Shown in pieces: positions 1 through 7,262 of a DNA stretch of 45,439 bases; the stretch's first letter is position 1, and the number at the start of each line of letters is the position of its first letter. Under the pieces are notes generated by a model that had not been told where the DNA came from, did no database searches, and saw only the letters and a program-made list of their open reading frames with translations. The stretch comes from Bacteroidota bacterium (GTDB lineage: Bacteria; Bacteroidota; Bacteroidia; Flavobacteriales; Flavobacteriaceae), in contig JAEWHE010000019.1 in assembly GCA_023387965.1 (NCBI GenBank), forward strand, positions 1 to 45,439, in the 5' to 3' direction. The position numbers were made by a program, and so were the translations under genes.

Positions 1-69
1 AATGAGCAGGGATAATCATGTTAGCGAAGCTTAATGCTTAAAGGGTTTGCCTATCTTATTCTGCTCATT
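1..69. repeat. Hairpin closing a small segment at the window edge
   Basis: AATGAGCAG at 1-9 is the exact reverse complement of CTGCTCATT at 61-69, and the arms extend inward imperfectly (ATAA/TTAT). The enclosed segment has no credible gene. It also carries AAGGGTTTGCC at 41-51, repeated directly at 127-137 at the start of the next spacer. It may be the end of an element that begins outside the window. Confidence 0.4.
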
Positions 70-113
70 TGTTCTTTCTTTTTTATAAATTTTTAATTGG
101 TAAATTTAATATA

Positions 114-251
114 TTGCAAACATAGGAAGGGTTTGCCAAAAGCGGGGCTGAAGTTCTTCGGTTGAGCTTTTGTGCAAGGTTCAAGATTAGTAATTCTATT
201 GAACTTTTGTGCTAAAAATCCCCGCCTTCGGCAAGCCCCGAAACGTTGTGC
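114..251 (+). repeat. attC-like spacer A
   Basis: An imperfect inverted repeat forms a long stem: arm 129-147 (GGGTTTGCCAAAAGCGGGG) pairs with arm 220-239 (CCCCGCCTTCGGCAAGCCCC). An inner hairpin (GGTTCAA/TTGAACT) lies between them. The spacer ends in GCCCCGAAACGTT (235-247), shared exactly with spacer C, and in the core GTTGTGC (245-251). Counting from GCAAAC at 116-121 the element is about 137 bp, like spacers B and E. This resembles the attC architecture of R''-L''-loop-L'-R', but the core deviates from the integron consensus GTTRRRY. Confidence 0.55.
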
Positions 252-272
252 AAATTTTTTAACGATCGTCAT

Positions 273-1127
273 ATGAAAACCGTTTTCAAAATAATAATTC
301 TACTATTTTTTTCAAACACCGTTCTTTGCCAATCAAATTCGGATAGCATTATTCGAACAAATAAAGTCAAAGAAGTTAGAATTGTAGATTCAGAAAATAA
401 AGTTGCTAGTCTCACAAAATATGATTCTTTGGGTAGAATGACTTTCAATGCACTTGATAATTTTGGCGGAGCAACTTTCCTCAAAACTACTCTAGCTAAA
501 ATTTACAACCTTCGGGGAAATAATGTACAAACAATTTCAACGCATTCATCTTATCCAAATGAGAGAACCGTATGGTTTTATGAATACGACAAAAACGAAA
601 ATCGAACTTCAATAAAAACTCAAGATGGAAATCTTGTATTTCAATTTGTTTATGACGAATCAAATTTCTTAATAAAAGAGTTATCCTATGATGATGAGAA
701 TACAATTAGACAAACAAAAACATTCCAAAGAGAAATTGTAGGTAAAAAAATCATATCAAAAAACACTGGAAGTTTTATTAAAAATCGAACCACGACTACT
801 TACCTTGACGAGAATGGTCGCGAAATTAAAGTTGAATCCTACGACGGCGATAAAATAAATTTTTCTGCCAGTTCAGTTTATAAAAAAAATAACCTTATTA
901 GAAAGATATACAACTCTGGAGATGGAGAAAATTACTTCTACGATTCAGAAGGACGACTAATAAAGAGACAACTCTTCCGTACGGAGAATGGTCAGGAAAT
1001 ACCCTGTAATTTTGAAATATTCAGTTATTCTTCTAAAGGATTAATTGAAAAATATGTGGAAAATATTTATGCTGGAAATATTCTCCGAGAATACGAATAT
1101 GAATATGAATATGAATTCTATAATTAA
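273..1127 (+). CDS. Secreted YD-repeat-like protein (cassette gene 1)
   Basis: The protein has 284 residues. The ATG at 273 begins a clear signal peptide (MKTVFKIIILLFFSNTVLCQ), which favours it over an upstream TTG inside the spacer core. The body carries several loosely spaced YD-type motifs (YDSLGRMT, YDKNENRT, YLDENGRE, YDSEGRLI), as in RHS/YD-repeat proteins, suggesting a small extracytoplasmic beta-rich protein. The C-terminus is a run of alternating Glu and Tyr encoded by GAATAT hexamers (1089-1118). The gene starts 21 bases after the GTTGTGC core and ends 6 bases before the complementary GCACAAC. Function unknown. Confidence 0.75.
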   Translation: MKTVFKIIILLFFSNTVLCQSNSDSIIRTNKVKEVRIVDSENKVASLTKYDSLGRMTFNALDNFGGATFLKTTLAKIYNLRGNNVQTISTHSSYPNERTVWFYEYDKNENRTSIKTQDGNLVFQFVYDESNFLIKELSYDDENTIRQTKTFQREIVGKKIISKNTGSFIKNRTTTTYLDENGREIKVESYDGDKINFSASSVYKKNNLIRKIYNSGDGENYFYDSEGRLIKRQLFRTENGQEIPCNFEIFSYSSKGLIEKYVENIYAGNILREYEYEYEYEFYN

Positions 1128-1133
1128 AATTTC

Positions 1134-1270
1134 GCACAACCGCCGCTTCATGACATTGCCGGGATTTTGGTAGGTTGAACGTTCGGTTTTCACGAACATT
1201 GTTTATCTTCGGCAGAGACAACTCGGTTCGTTTTGATCGGCAACGTCGTGATGCGGCCTAACGTTAGCAG
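1134..1270 (+). repeat. attC-like spacer B
   Basis: This 137-bp element has inverse core GCACAAC (1134-1140) and core GTTAGCAG (1263-1270). Arm 1141-1161 pairs with arm 1238-1257 at about 17 of 20 positions; the right arm reads CGGCAACGTCGTGATGCGGC. The loop region contains ATCTTCGGCAGAGA, shared with spacer E. GCACAAC is exactly complementary to the core that precedes gene 1, as expected if gene 1 plus this spacer formed a circular cassette. Confidence 0.6.
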
Positions 1271-1292
1271 TAATTTAAAAAATACAGTAAAA

Positions 1293-2240
1293 ATGAAACA
1301 ATCAATTTTATTAGCATCAATATTAATACAATTTAATCTCACTTTTTCTCAAGAAATTATTACTGACATACAAGGAAAAAAAATTGATTATTTCTTAAAA
1401 ATTGAAGAAAATTTGAAAAGCGAATTATTTGATACAAATCAAACTTATATGTCAATGGATGATTCAGCTCAACCAATTATTTATAAAAGAAAAGAAAAAA
1501 ATATTCCTGATTTATTAGTTCATTACTCATTCAGCAAAAAAGATTCAACAATCAATAATGTTTTATATGAATGGGATGTTTATAATTTTGAAAAACAAGA
1601 CAATAATCAGAAAACAGAAAAGTTTGAAAAAAGTCTTATCGAAAAGTATAATAATCTAAAGAAAATAATTACTAATAAATTTGGACAACCAGAAATAAAA
1701 AACAATTATTCTAACTTAGCCCAATATAAGCAAAACCTCTTTTTTAAAGAAAACTCAATGTGGAAACCAAATGACAGTACAGAAATTGAAATGTATGCAA
1801 CTGTTTCTAATCATTATGAAAAAAAAGGAATGGTAACAATAAATCCAACGCATAGAATAAGATTATATATAAAAAATATTAAGAAAAAAATTGAGCCAAA
1901 ACTTGATAAAAACGCTATATTCATTTCAAATCAAAATTTTGAAAGTTTCATTTCAAAAATAAAGGAAAACAATTTTGTCGAAGCAAAATTGTTTTTCTCT
2001 GATGTTGTAATACAACGAATCCATGAAAACCAGTTGATAGAATTAAGAAAAATGATTGACTTTGAAAATAAACTTATTCAATATTTTAAAGGATTTCAAA
2101 TGACATTTACCGGAGAAAATTATTTAATGTTACAATATAAATATGAAAATGAACAAAGTGAAATTCCTAAATCAATAATAAAAGTAATATTTGACGAGAA
2201 CAATAAAATTCTTGAAATACAACCAATGAGAAAAGAATAA
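1293..2240 (+). CDS. Secreted hypothetical protein (cassette gene 2)
   Basis: The protein has 315 residues and I do not recognise a family. The chosen ATG gives a signal peptide (MKQSILLASILIQFNLTFSQ); an in-frame TTG 60 bases upstream would start inside the spacer stem. The mature protein is very rich in Lys, Asn, Ile and Glu and has no obvious catalytic motif. The C-terminal 110 residues (helical segment, then strands ending in a FDENNKILEIQP-like stretch) could be a small alpha+beta fold similar to DUF3887/NTF2-type domains, but this is a guess. It lies 22 bases downstream of the GTTAGCAG core and 4 bases upstream of CTGCCAAC. Confidence 0.75.
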   Translation: MKQSILLASILIQFNLTFSQEIITDIQGKKIDYFLKIEENLKSELFDTNQTYMSMDDSAQPIIYKRKEKNIPDLLVHYSFSKKDSTINNVLYEWDVYNFEKQDNNQKTEKFEKSLIEKYNNLKKIITNKFGQPEIKNNYSNLAQYKQNLFFKENSMWKPNDSTEIEMYATVSNHYEKKGMVTINPTHRIRLYIKNIKKKIEPKLDKNAIFISNQNFESFISKIKENNFVEAKLFFSDVVIQRIHENQLIELRKMIDFENKLIQYFKGFQMTFTGENYLMLQYKYENEQSEIPKSIIKVIFDENNKILEIQPMRKE

Positions 2241-2244
2241 ACTA

Positions 2245-2378
2245 CTGCCAACACACGTTTGGCGCAATTGCGAACTAGGTGGTAAATTCACTTTTACGTT
2301 TCGAAAGAAATTTTATCTTTAACCGAAAATAATCGGTTACGAACTTCGCAACATCGCAAAGCCCCGAAACGTTAGCAG
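2245..2378 (+). repeat. attC-like spacer C
   Basis: This 134-bp element has inverse core CTGCCAAC (2245-2252) and core GTTAGCAG (2371-2378), complementary at 7 of 8 positions. The inner arm TTGCGAA (2268-2274) pairs with TTCGCAA (2344-2350). A perfect inner hairpin TAACCGA/TCGGTTA (2320-2326/2333-2339) sits between them. The 3' end GCCCCGAAACGTT (2361-2373) is identical to that of spacer A. CTGCCAAC also complements the core in front of gene 2 at 7 of 8 positions. Confidence 0.6.
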
Positions 2379-2393
2379 AAATTTTATAGAAAA

Positions 2394-2807
2394 TTGTATT
2401 TAATTAAAAATCCAGTGATAATAAAGGACAAAATAATACTTAACTCAATTTGCATTCTATTCGTCGCTATCTCAATTTTTTTACTGATTGTATCGGAAGA
2501 ACCCAGAACAAGATTTATTGCTGTTCTATGCTTACTACTTTTTGGAGGTGGAAATATTGCATCTAATATTCTTGAAAGCGAAAAAAGCGGAAGCTTAGTG
2601 AAAAATGCTGCAGGAATTATTGGTAGTCTAATATTTGTGATTGTATGTTATTATTTTTTACCATTTCATCACTTATTTGATGGTGCACGCAGGTACACCC
2701 CTACCTTAGGATGGGTAATTGGAATTGCGGGAATTTTATTTTTTGGCATTGGATTTATTAAATTAACAAAAAATCTGTTTAAGGGAAAACATAATAAAAA
2801 AAAGTAG
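2394..2807 (+). CDS. Small integral membrane protein (cassette gene 3)
   Basis: The protein has about 137 residues with four hydrophobic segments, near residues 15-32, 39-58, 70-90 and 103-122, followed by a basic tail ending KGKHNKKK. No family is recognised. The start is uncertain: no ATG lies upstream in frame, so a TTG at 2394, 15 bases after the GTTAGCAG core, is taken. Position and strand match the other genes of the array, and the stop lies 13 bases before the CAGCTAAC inverse core of spacer D. Confidence 0.6.
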   Translation: MYLIKNPVIIKDKIILNSICILFVAISIFLLIVSEEPRTRFIAVLCLLLFGGGNIASNILESEKSGSLVKNAAGIIGSLIFVIVCYYFLPFHHLFDGARRYTPTLGWVIGIAGILFFGIGFIKLTKNLFKGKHNKKK

Positions 2808-2820
2808 AAAATAAAGACTC

Positions 2821-2928
2821 CAGCTAACATGAACTGTGTAAAAAACCAAACTTTTTAAGTACTTTTTACAATAAAATTTTCATGGTACATTGATTTGTTT
2901 TTTACCACCCCAAAACGACGGTTGCAAT
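2821..2928 (+). repeat. attC-like spacer D (divergent)
   Basis: The spacer opens with CAGCTAAC (2821-2828), whose GCTAAC complements the core preceding gene 3. A perfect 9-bp stem GTAAAAAAC (2838-2846) / GTTTTTTAC (2897-2905) follows. The likely right end is GTTGCAAT (2921-2928), which is not complementary to the left end, so this copy is shorter (about 108 bp) and more divergent. Its left half, AAAAACCAAACTTTTTAAG and onward, recurs at 5133-5161 behind gene 6. Confidence 0.45.
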
Positions 2929-2944
2929 TTCACCGAAAAACGAT

Positions 2945-3334
2945 ATGAAGACGAGATTTTTAATATTCTTATTATTCTTCCCAACTATATTTTATAGCCA
3001 AAAATCTTATCAATATTATTATGGATACAATTCCCAAGTTGTAGATTGCTATTTAAAATTGGACGGTATGAATTCTGAAATTGATTATTTTTACAGCGTA
3101 GGAAAAGATAGTTTTGGTATTGAAAAAACAAGAAAACTTTCGGTTGTATCAACAAACGAACTTAAATTTATTTTAAAGGCTAATGACGATAGCATCAGAG
3201 TATTTAAAAGAAAAAATAATCTGATTGTAAAACGGAAAGGATTTCGAAATTTGAAATTGAAGCCAATTGATAAAACAGAAGAAGAATTGAATGATTTACG
3301 AGATTGGATTAGAACGAAACAATTCATTCAATAA
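2945..3334 (+). CDS. Secreted hypothetical protein (cassette gene 4)
   Basis: The protein has 129 residues. The ATG at 2945 gives a signal peptide (MKTRFLIFLLFFPTIFYSQ), so the mature protein is exported to the periplasm or surface. The mature part starts with a Tyr-rich stretch (YQYYYGYN) and ends in a basic region and a helical segment (EEELNDLRDWIRTKQF). No family is recognised. It is the only early gene in the array whose upstream core does not complement its downstream inverse core, so its boundaries may be eroded. Confidence 0.7.
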   Translation: MKTRFLIFLLFFPTIFYSQKSYQYYYGYNSQVVDCYLKLDGMNSEIDYFYSVGKDSFGIEKTRKLSVVSTNELKFILKANDDSIRVFKRKNNLIVKRKGFRNLKLKPIDKTEEELNDLRDWIRTKQFIQ

Positions 3335-3359
3335 AGTGGACTAATAAATAATAGAAACT

Positions 3360-3497
3360 GCCACCAACCGCCGTTGCAAGCGATTGCGGAGATTTTGGTT
3401 ACAGGAGGTTTCAGTTCCACGAAGAAACATTATCTTCGGCAGAGAGAACTCAATTCCAGATTTCCGCAACTTAAGCCAAGCGTCAAAACGCTAACCG
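3360..3497 (+). repeat. attC-like spacer E
   Basis: This element of about 137 bp has left end CCACCAAC (3361-3368) and right end GCTAACCG (3490-3497). The arm TTGCGGAGAT (3384-3393) pairs with ATTTCCGCAA (3460-3469) with one G-T pair. The central block around ATCTTCGGCAGAGA (3431-3444) matches spacer B over 22 bases with one difference, indicating common descent of two spacers flanking unrelated genes. Confidence 0.55.
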
Positions 3498-3527
3498 AAA
3501 TTTGTAAGAACGAAACAGCATTAGATT

Positions 3528-3935
3528 ATGAAATACATTTCTAAAATATGGTTGATGATAGTTTTTATAGCACCAATATTTTATTGGATATTAAATGCTA
3601 TTATGAATGGTGGCTCTTTGTCTGATTTTTTCGATTATGGTTTAATAATTTTTGTATCGATGTTTGCAACTTCTTTATTCTCATTGCCAACTTTTCTTAT
3701 AATACACTTTGTAATACTAAAATTTGAAAATCGAAATGTTTCTCCAATTCATCTGAAAATTATTACTTCGATAATTGGTTCAATTGGTGTTCTAATAACT
3801 TTCGCATCTCTAGATTTCTCATTGTTTAAATCTGTAAGAGGTCTATTGATGCCAATATCTTTTTTAGTAAGTATAATTTGTGCATCTTTTTTGTTTAATA
3901 CTGATAATAATTATAAAAATTCAAACTCCGGCTAA
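3528..3935 (+). CDS. Small integral membrane protein (cassette gene 5)
   Basis: The protein has 135 residues, starting at the ATG at 3528, 30 bases after the GCTAACCG core. Hydrophobic stretches near residues 8-25, 37-65, 80-100 and 108-126 predict four membrane segments; the ends are short and polar. No family is recognised. The stop codon at 3933-3935 lies within the CGGCTAAC inverse core of the next spacer, so gene and spacer share bases. Confidence 0.65.
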   Translation: MKYISKIWLMIVFIAPIFYWILNAIMNGGSLSDFFDYGLIIFVSMFATSLFSLPTFLIIHFVILKFENRNVSPIHLKIITSIIGSIGVLITFASLDFSLFKSVRGLLMPISFLVSIICASFLFNTDNNYKNSNSG

Positions 3936-4037
3936 CAGCGGCTTTGCGCTATTGCTGCCGTGCAAACTGAGTTTCAATTCCAGCTTTTTCAGGTTACCTT
4001 CAACGCTTTTATAACAACTCTTTAGAATATTGACAAA
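3929..4037 (+). repeat. Partial attC-like spacer F
   Basis: Only the left arm is clear. CGGCTAAC (3929-3936) matches the complement of the core preceding gene 5 at 6 of 8 positions, both differences being transitions. It is followed by a GC-rich stretch, AGCGGCTTTGCGCTATTGC. The right arm and core seen in spacers A-C are missing, and the sequence passes into an AT-rich leader for gene 6. This copy appears truncated. Confidence 0.4.
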
Positions 4038-5108
4038 ATGAAGTATAAAACATTAACTTTCTTATTATTTTTAACGCAGGTAGTATTTGGACAAAAAATA
4101 AAAACAGAAATTGATAGTGTCGCAAAAAAACATTTTAACGATAGCAATAATGCAGGATTAACTATCGGAGTTATTGAAAATGGCGAAATCAGCCAGTATT
4201 ATTACGGAGGCAAATATTCCTATCAAATAAAAGATATAGATAGCACAACACTTTTCGAAATTGGCTCTGTAACTAAACTTTATACCGCATTTATACTTGC
4301 ATCACTTGAAACCGAAAAGAAGATTAATCGGTTAGATTTACTTTCCAAATATTTACCCAAAAGCGTTACCAAAGGAAAAAAATGGGCTTCAAAAATAAGG
4401 CTGATTGATTTGGCAACTCATACTTCTGGTCTTCCCGAATTTGACAACACCAAGAGCTTAATGAACTTTAAAGGATTTGATGAGAATAATCCTTATGGTT
4501 TATTTACAGAAGACTTTATGATGTCAATACTCGAAAAAACAGACACATTAGTAAATTTTGGCAAAATAAGATATTCAAATTTTGGAATTGGAATATTAGC
4601 TTATGCGCTTTCTAAATCAGAAAAAACAGAATTTAATATTCTTTTTAAAAGGTATATCAATGAAAAACTAAAACTAAAATCTACATTTCTAACAGTTGAT
4701 GAAAAACTGCTAACAAACATTGCCATTCCACATAGAAAAAATGAAGTAATGCCATTAATTCAATTGGCAGAACTTAGTCCAGCAGGAAGTATAAAAACTA
4801 CAATGCCTGATTTGTTGAAATTCTTAAATATACACCTTCAAAAACCAAACGATTTAAAAAATGTGGTTGAGATGGTACTTGAAAATCAATTGAAAGGTCA
4901 AGAACAAGCAGTAGGTTTAGGTTGGGGTATTCATAAAATAAAAAATGAAACAGTTTATTTTCATAATGGAGGAACCTATGGAAGCTCCAGCATAGTTATA
5001 TTAATTCCTTCAAAAAATTCAGCAGTAGCCATATTAGCAAACAACGCCGATAATCAAGTGACGAGTTATGCACTAAAAATTGCTAACAAAATAATTGATG
5101 ACAATTAG
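4038..5108 (+). CDS. Serine hydrolase, beta-lactamase/class C-like (array gene 6)
   Basis: The protein has 356 residues with a signal peptide (MKYKTLTFLLFLTQVVFGQ), so it acts outside the cytoplasm. The penicillin-binding-protein-like fold is shown by the SxxK motif at residues 77-80 (SVTK, catalytic Ser77), a YSN triad (RYSNFG) and an HNGG motif near the C-terminus (YFHNGGTYGSSS), in place of KTG. Members of the class C beta-lactamase/esterase (PF00144) family include D-aminopeptidases and esterases; the substrate cannot be inferred. It closes the cassette-like region. A second, unrelated-looking serine hydrolase lies at 32366-33568. Confidence 0.85.
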   Translation: MKYKTLTFLLFLTQVVFGQKIKTEIDSVAKKHFNDSNNAGLTIGVIENGEISQYYYGGKYSYQIKDIDSTTLFEIGSVTKLYTAFILASLETEKKINRLDLLSKYLPKSVTKGKKWASKIRLIDLATHTSGLPEFDNTKSLMNFKGFDENNPYGLFTEDFMMSILEKTDTLVNFGKIRYSNFGIGILAYALSKSEKTEFNILFKRYINEKLKLKSTFLTVDEKLLTNIAIPHRKNEVMPLIQLAELSPAGSIKTTMPDLLKFLNIHLQKPNDLKNVVEMVLENQLKGQEQAVGLGWGIHKIKNETVYFHNGGTYGSSSIVILIPSKNSAVAILANNADNQVTSYALKIANKIIDDN

Positions 5109-5297
5109 ACCCGCAAATTGCGGAAGCGGTATAAAAAACCAAATATTTTAAGCACTTTTTTTTGTAAAAGGTTCTAAATTTCAACACCTAAGATGTGTTC
5201 CAACTCATTTAAACACCCACTAAAATTTTTGTATAAAAATGTAAGCGCTTCGTTTTTTTTGTAAATTGTCCGAGCACAATTCATCAAAAACCTAAAA
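5109..5297. other. Intergenic spacer G with a copy of the spacer D module
   Basis: It begins with a perfect palindrome CCGCAAATTGCGG (5111-5123). AAAAAACCAAATATTTTAAGC follows (about 5133-5152), a near copy of 2841-2860 in spacer D. The remainder is AT-rich with no core-like end, so this may be the degenerate last spacer or the array boundary. Confidence 0.4.
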
Positions 5298-6101
5298 ATG
5301 AAGTCAATACTATCTCTGTTTTTTATCTTAACTCTCAATATCGCTTCTGCCCAAATCGATGTAAATCAGCTTAAAAATGATGTGGTTCGAGAGGGAAAAT
5401 TATTGTACCAATCTGAAAGAGCTTCTTGGTTAGGTACTGATTTGTTTATGGAAAAAACAACCGACAAATCTAACATCGGCGGGTATTTTTCTTACACTGA
5501 AAACAATCGTCCTACCTGTATTTTCTTTTCAAAAGACGAAAATCCGAAAGCTATTGGAAAGATTAAATTTGACATTGATTTTAACCTCCAAAAAGCTGAT
5601 ATCAATCTATCAACGCAAAATCTTTCCGAATTAGAAAAAGATTACGTGGCGATAATTAAAGCCGCAAAACAAAGGATTCAAACCGATACAATTTTTAAAT
5701 TTTACCAAAATACAAATTTCAATTTGGTTCCATTGATTGACGGAAATAATAAAAAGCTTTACATTCTTACGGCTTCAACCCTAAATAATGAATTGGTTAT
5801 TGGAAATGATTATCTCATCAATTTTAATCAAAAAAATCAAGTGACCTCCACCGAAAAATTGCACAAGAGTCTTTTAAAATTTACTTATGGCGACGGTAGC
5901 ATTGGTCCGGCACATAATCATCTAAATGGTTTTTGTGAAATCATGACGCCAACTGACATTTGTACAACAATGCTTTACCAACACCTTACAAACTGGGAAA
6001 CACATTACGTAGTGACCAAAAATTACGTCTCTATTTGGGATTGTAAAAAGAACGAACTTGTGGTAATGAAACACGAAGATTGGAAAAAAATACAAGAATA
6101 A
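5298..6101 (+). CDS. Secreted hypothetical protein
   Basis: The protein has 267 residues with an N-terminal signal peptide cleaved after ASA (MKSILSLFFILTLNIASAQ). No catalytic motif or family is recognised. The mature protein is a mix of helices and strands. Its C-terminal half contains a His/Asn/Gly stretch (GSIGPAHNHLNGFCEI) with several cysteines, and it ends with VVMKHEDWKKIQE. It is followed 22 bases later by a lipoprotein on the same strand, so the two may be co-transcribed. It lies outside the clear part of the cassette array. Confidence 0.7.
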   Translation: MKSILSLFFILTLNIASAQIDVNQLKNDVVREGKLLYQSERASWLGTDLFMEKTTDKSNIGGYFSYTENNRPTCIFFSKDENPKAIGKIKFDIDFNLQKADINLSTQNLSELEKDYVAIIKAAKQRIQTDTIFKFYQNTNFNLVPLIDGNNKKLYILTASTLNNELVIGNDYLINFNQKNQVTSTEKLHKSLLKFTYGDGSIGPAHNHLNGFCEIMTPTDICTTMLYQHLTNWETHYVVTKNYVSIWDCKKNELVVMKHEDWKKIQE

Positions 6102-6123
6102 ACATCAAAACAATTCTAAGGTT

Positions 6124-6558
6124 ATGAAAAAAACATTTCTATTAGCATCAATCGGAATCTTGTCTGCTTGTGCAACACCTAAACAAGCCACAACCGCAGC
6201 CACAAAGTCACAACAAAGCACCACTTTTGAAATCACGGAAATTTCTACTGATCCTACTTATGGTTTATCAGAAAAAAATCCCATTCAAGTTGGCGGAGTT
6301 GACGTAAGCAAAGGTCCGGCTTTCGAACGCAGATTTCTTAACGCACTGGCGGGACCAAACGGCGAACAAATTTCTTATCACAGAGCCGGAAGTTGTTGTC
6401 CCACCAAAAGTAAAAGCGACCCTTTCGGCCTCGGATCAGTTATGTTAGATAATTATCGGGTTACTTATCAAGGCTCGAAAGATACGGTATCCATTTATAT
6501 CAATATGTATGATTACGGAACCCTGAAAGCTCCGGTTGGTTTCACCATTAAAAAATAA
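6124..6558 (+). CDS. Lipoprotein, paralogue of the kdsA-adjacent lipoprotein
   Basis: The protein has 144 residues. Its lipobox (GILSAC) places the lipidated Cys at residue 15, so it is an envelope lipoprotein. It shares conserved blocks with the lipoprotein at 38259-38708: RFLNAL.GPNGE.ISY, a CCP motif, a Tyr-Val-Tyr strand and a terminal PVGF.K. Proteins of this type are, in my recollection, sometimes mislabelled as KDO-8-phosphate synthase because of their gene neighbourhood; nothing in the sequence supports aldolase activity. Function unknown, envelope-located. Confidence 0.75.
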   Translation: MKKTFLLASIGILSACATPKQATTAATKSQQSTTFEITEISTDPTYGLSEKNPIQVGGVDVSKGPAFERRFLNALAGPNGEQISYHRAGSCCPTKSKSDPFGLGSVMLDNYRVTYQGSKDTVSIYINMYDYGTLKAPVGFTIKK

Positions 6559-6611
6559 TTTTTTTAGGCAAAATTTACCCACATTTGCTCCATAATCACA
6601 AATTGCAACCT

Positions 6612-7253
6612 ATGAAACCGTCTCAAAAAGCATCAGAAATTCTTGCTGAAATCTCCGAAAAAACCAAACTCGGAGATTTGAGAAAAATGGCAAAGGAAAT
6701 CAAAAAAGACCATGCATTAGCGATGGAACTTTGGCAATCCGGGAAATTCTTGCCACGCCAATTGGCCATTTTAATTATGGATGGGAAAATGCTTTCGCAA
6801 AAAGTGATTAACGAGCTTGTTCAAGACATGACAAAACATCCGTACGATCAGCAAAATCAATTGATGGATTGGCTGATGGCAAACCAATTGCTTAAAGAGA
6901 AAAAATTAATTCCGTTAGTTGAATCATGGGAAAATAGCGAGTTTCCGCTTCAGCGACGCACATTTTGGTACCATCAAGCAAGATTGCGTTGGATGGGGAA
7001 AAAACCACCCGAAAACACTGAATATCTTCTGGATAAAATCGAAAAAAATATTGCTTCCGAAGCCCCAGAAGTTCAATGGACAATGAATTTTACGGCAGGT
7101 TGGATTGGCATTTACAATGAAAAATTACGCGAACGTTGCATTAAAATTGGCGAAAAAACCGGACTGTACAAAGGCGAGATGGTTTCAAAAGGTTGCACGC
7201 CAAGTTACCTTCCCGAATTCATCGAAATAGAAGTTGAAAAACGGTCCAAATAA
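6612..7253 (+). CDS. AlkD-like DNA alkylation repair protein
   Basis: The protein has 213 residues and is cytoplasmic. The all-helical, HEAT-like sequence with WENS, RRTFWYHQARLRWMG and a WTMNFTAGWIG segment matches the DNA alkylation repair family PF08713 as found in Bacteroidota. AlkD enzymes excise N3- and N7-alkylpurines using tandem HEAT-like repeats. Whether the catalytic Asp/Trp/Arg set of AlkD is fully conserved cannot be settled by eye, so activity is inferred. The ATG at 6612 is preferred over an upstream TTG because the AlkD-like sequence begins there (MKPSQKASEILAEI). Confidence 0.75.
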   Translation: MKPSQKASEILAEISEKTKLGDLRKMAKEIKKDHALAMELWQSGKFLPRQLAILIMDGKMLSQKVINELVQDMTKHPYDQQNQLMDWLMANQLLKEKKLIPLVESWENSEFPLQRRTFWYHQARLRWMGKKPPENTEYLLDKIEKNIASEAPEVQWTMNFTAGWIGIYNEKLRERCIKIGEKTGLYKGEMVSKGCTPSYLPEFIEIEVEKRSK

Positions 7254-7262
7254 CCTAAAAAA

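Noticed and set aside
114..4037. Calling the left region a true integron
   Set aside because: No integrase gene, attI site or cassette promoter is visible in the window, and the cores fit the GTTRRRY consensus poorly. I describe the spacers as attC-like only.
5111..5123. Palindrome CCGCAAATTGCGG as a terminator of the serine hydrolase gene
   Set aside because: It has no T-run after it, and the surrounding sequence resembles spacer D instead.
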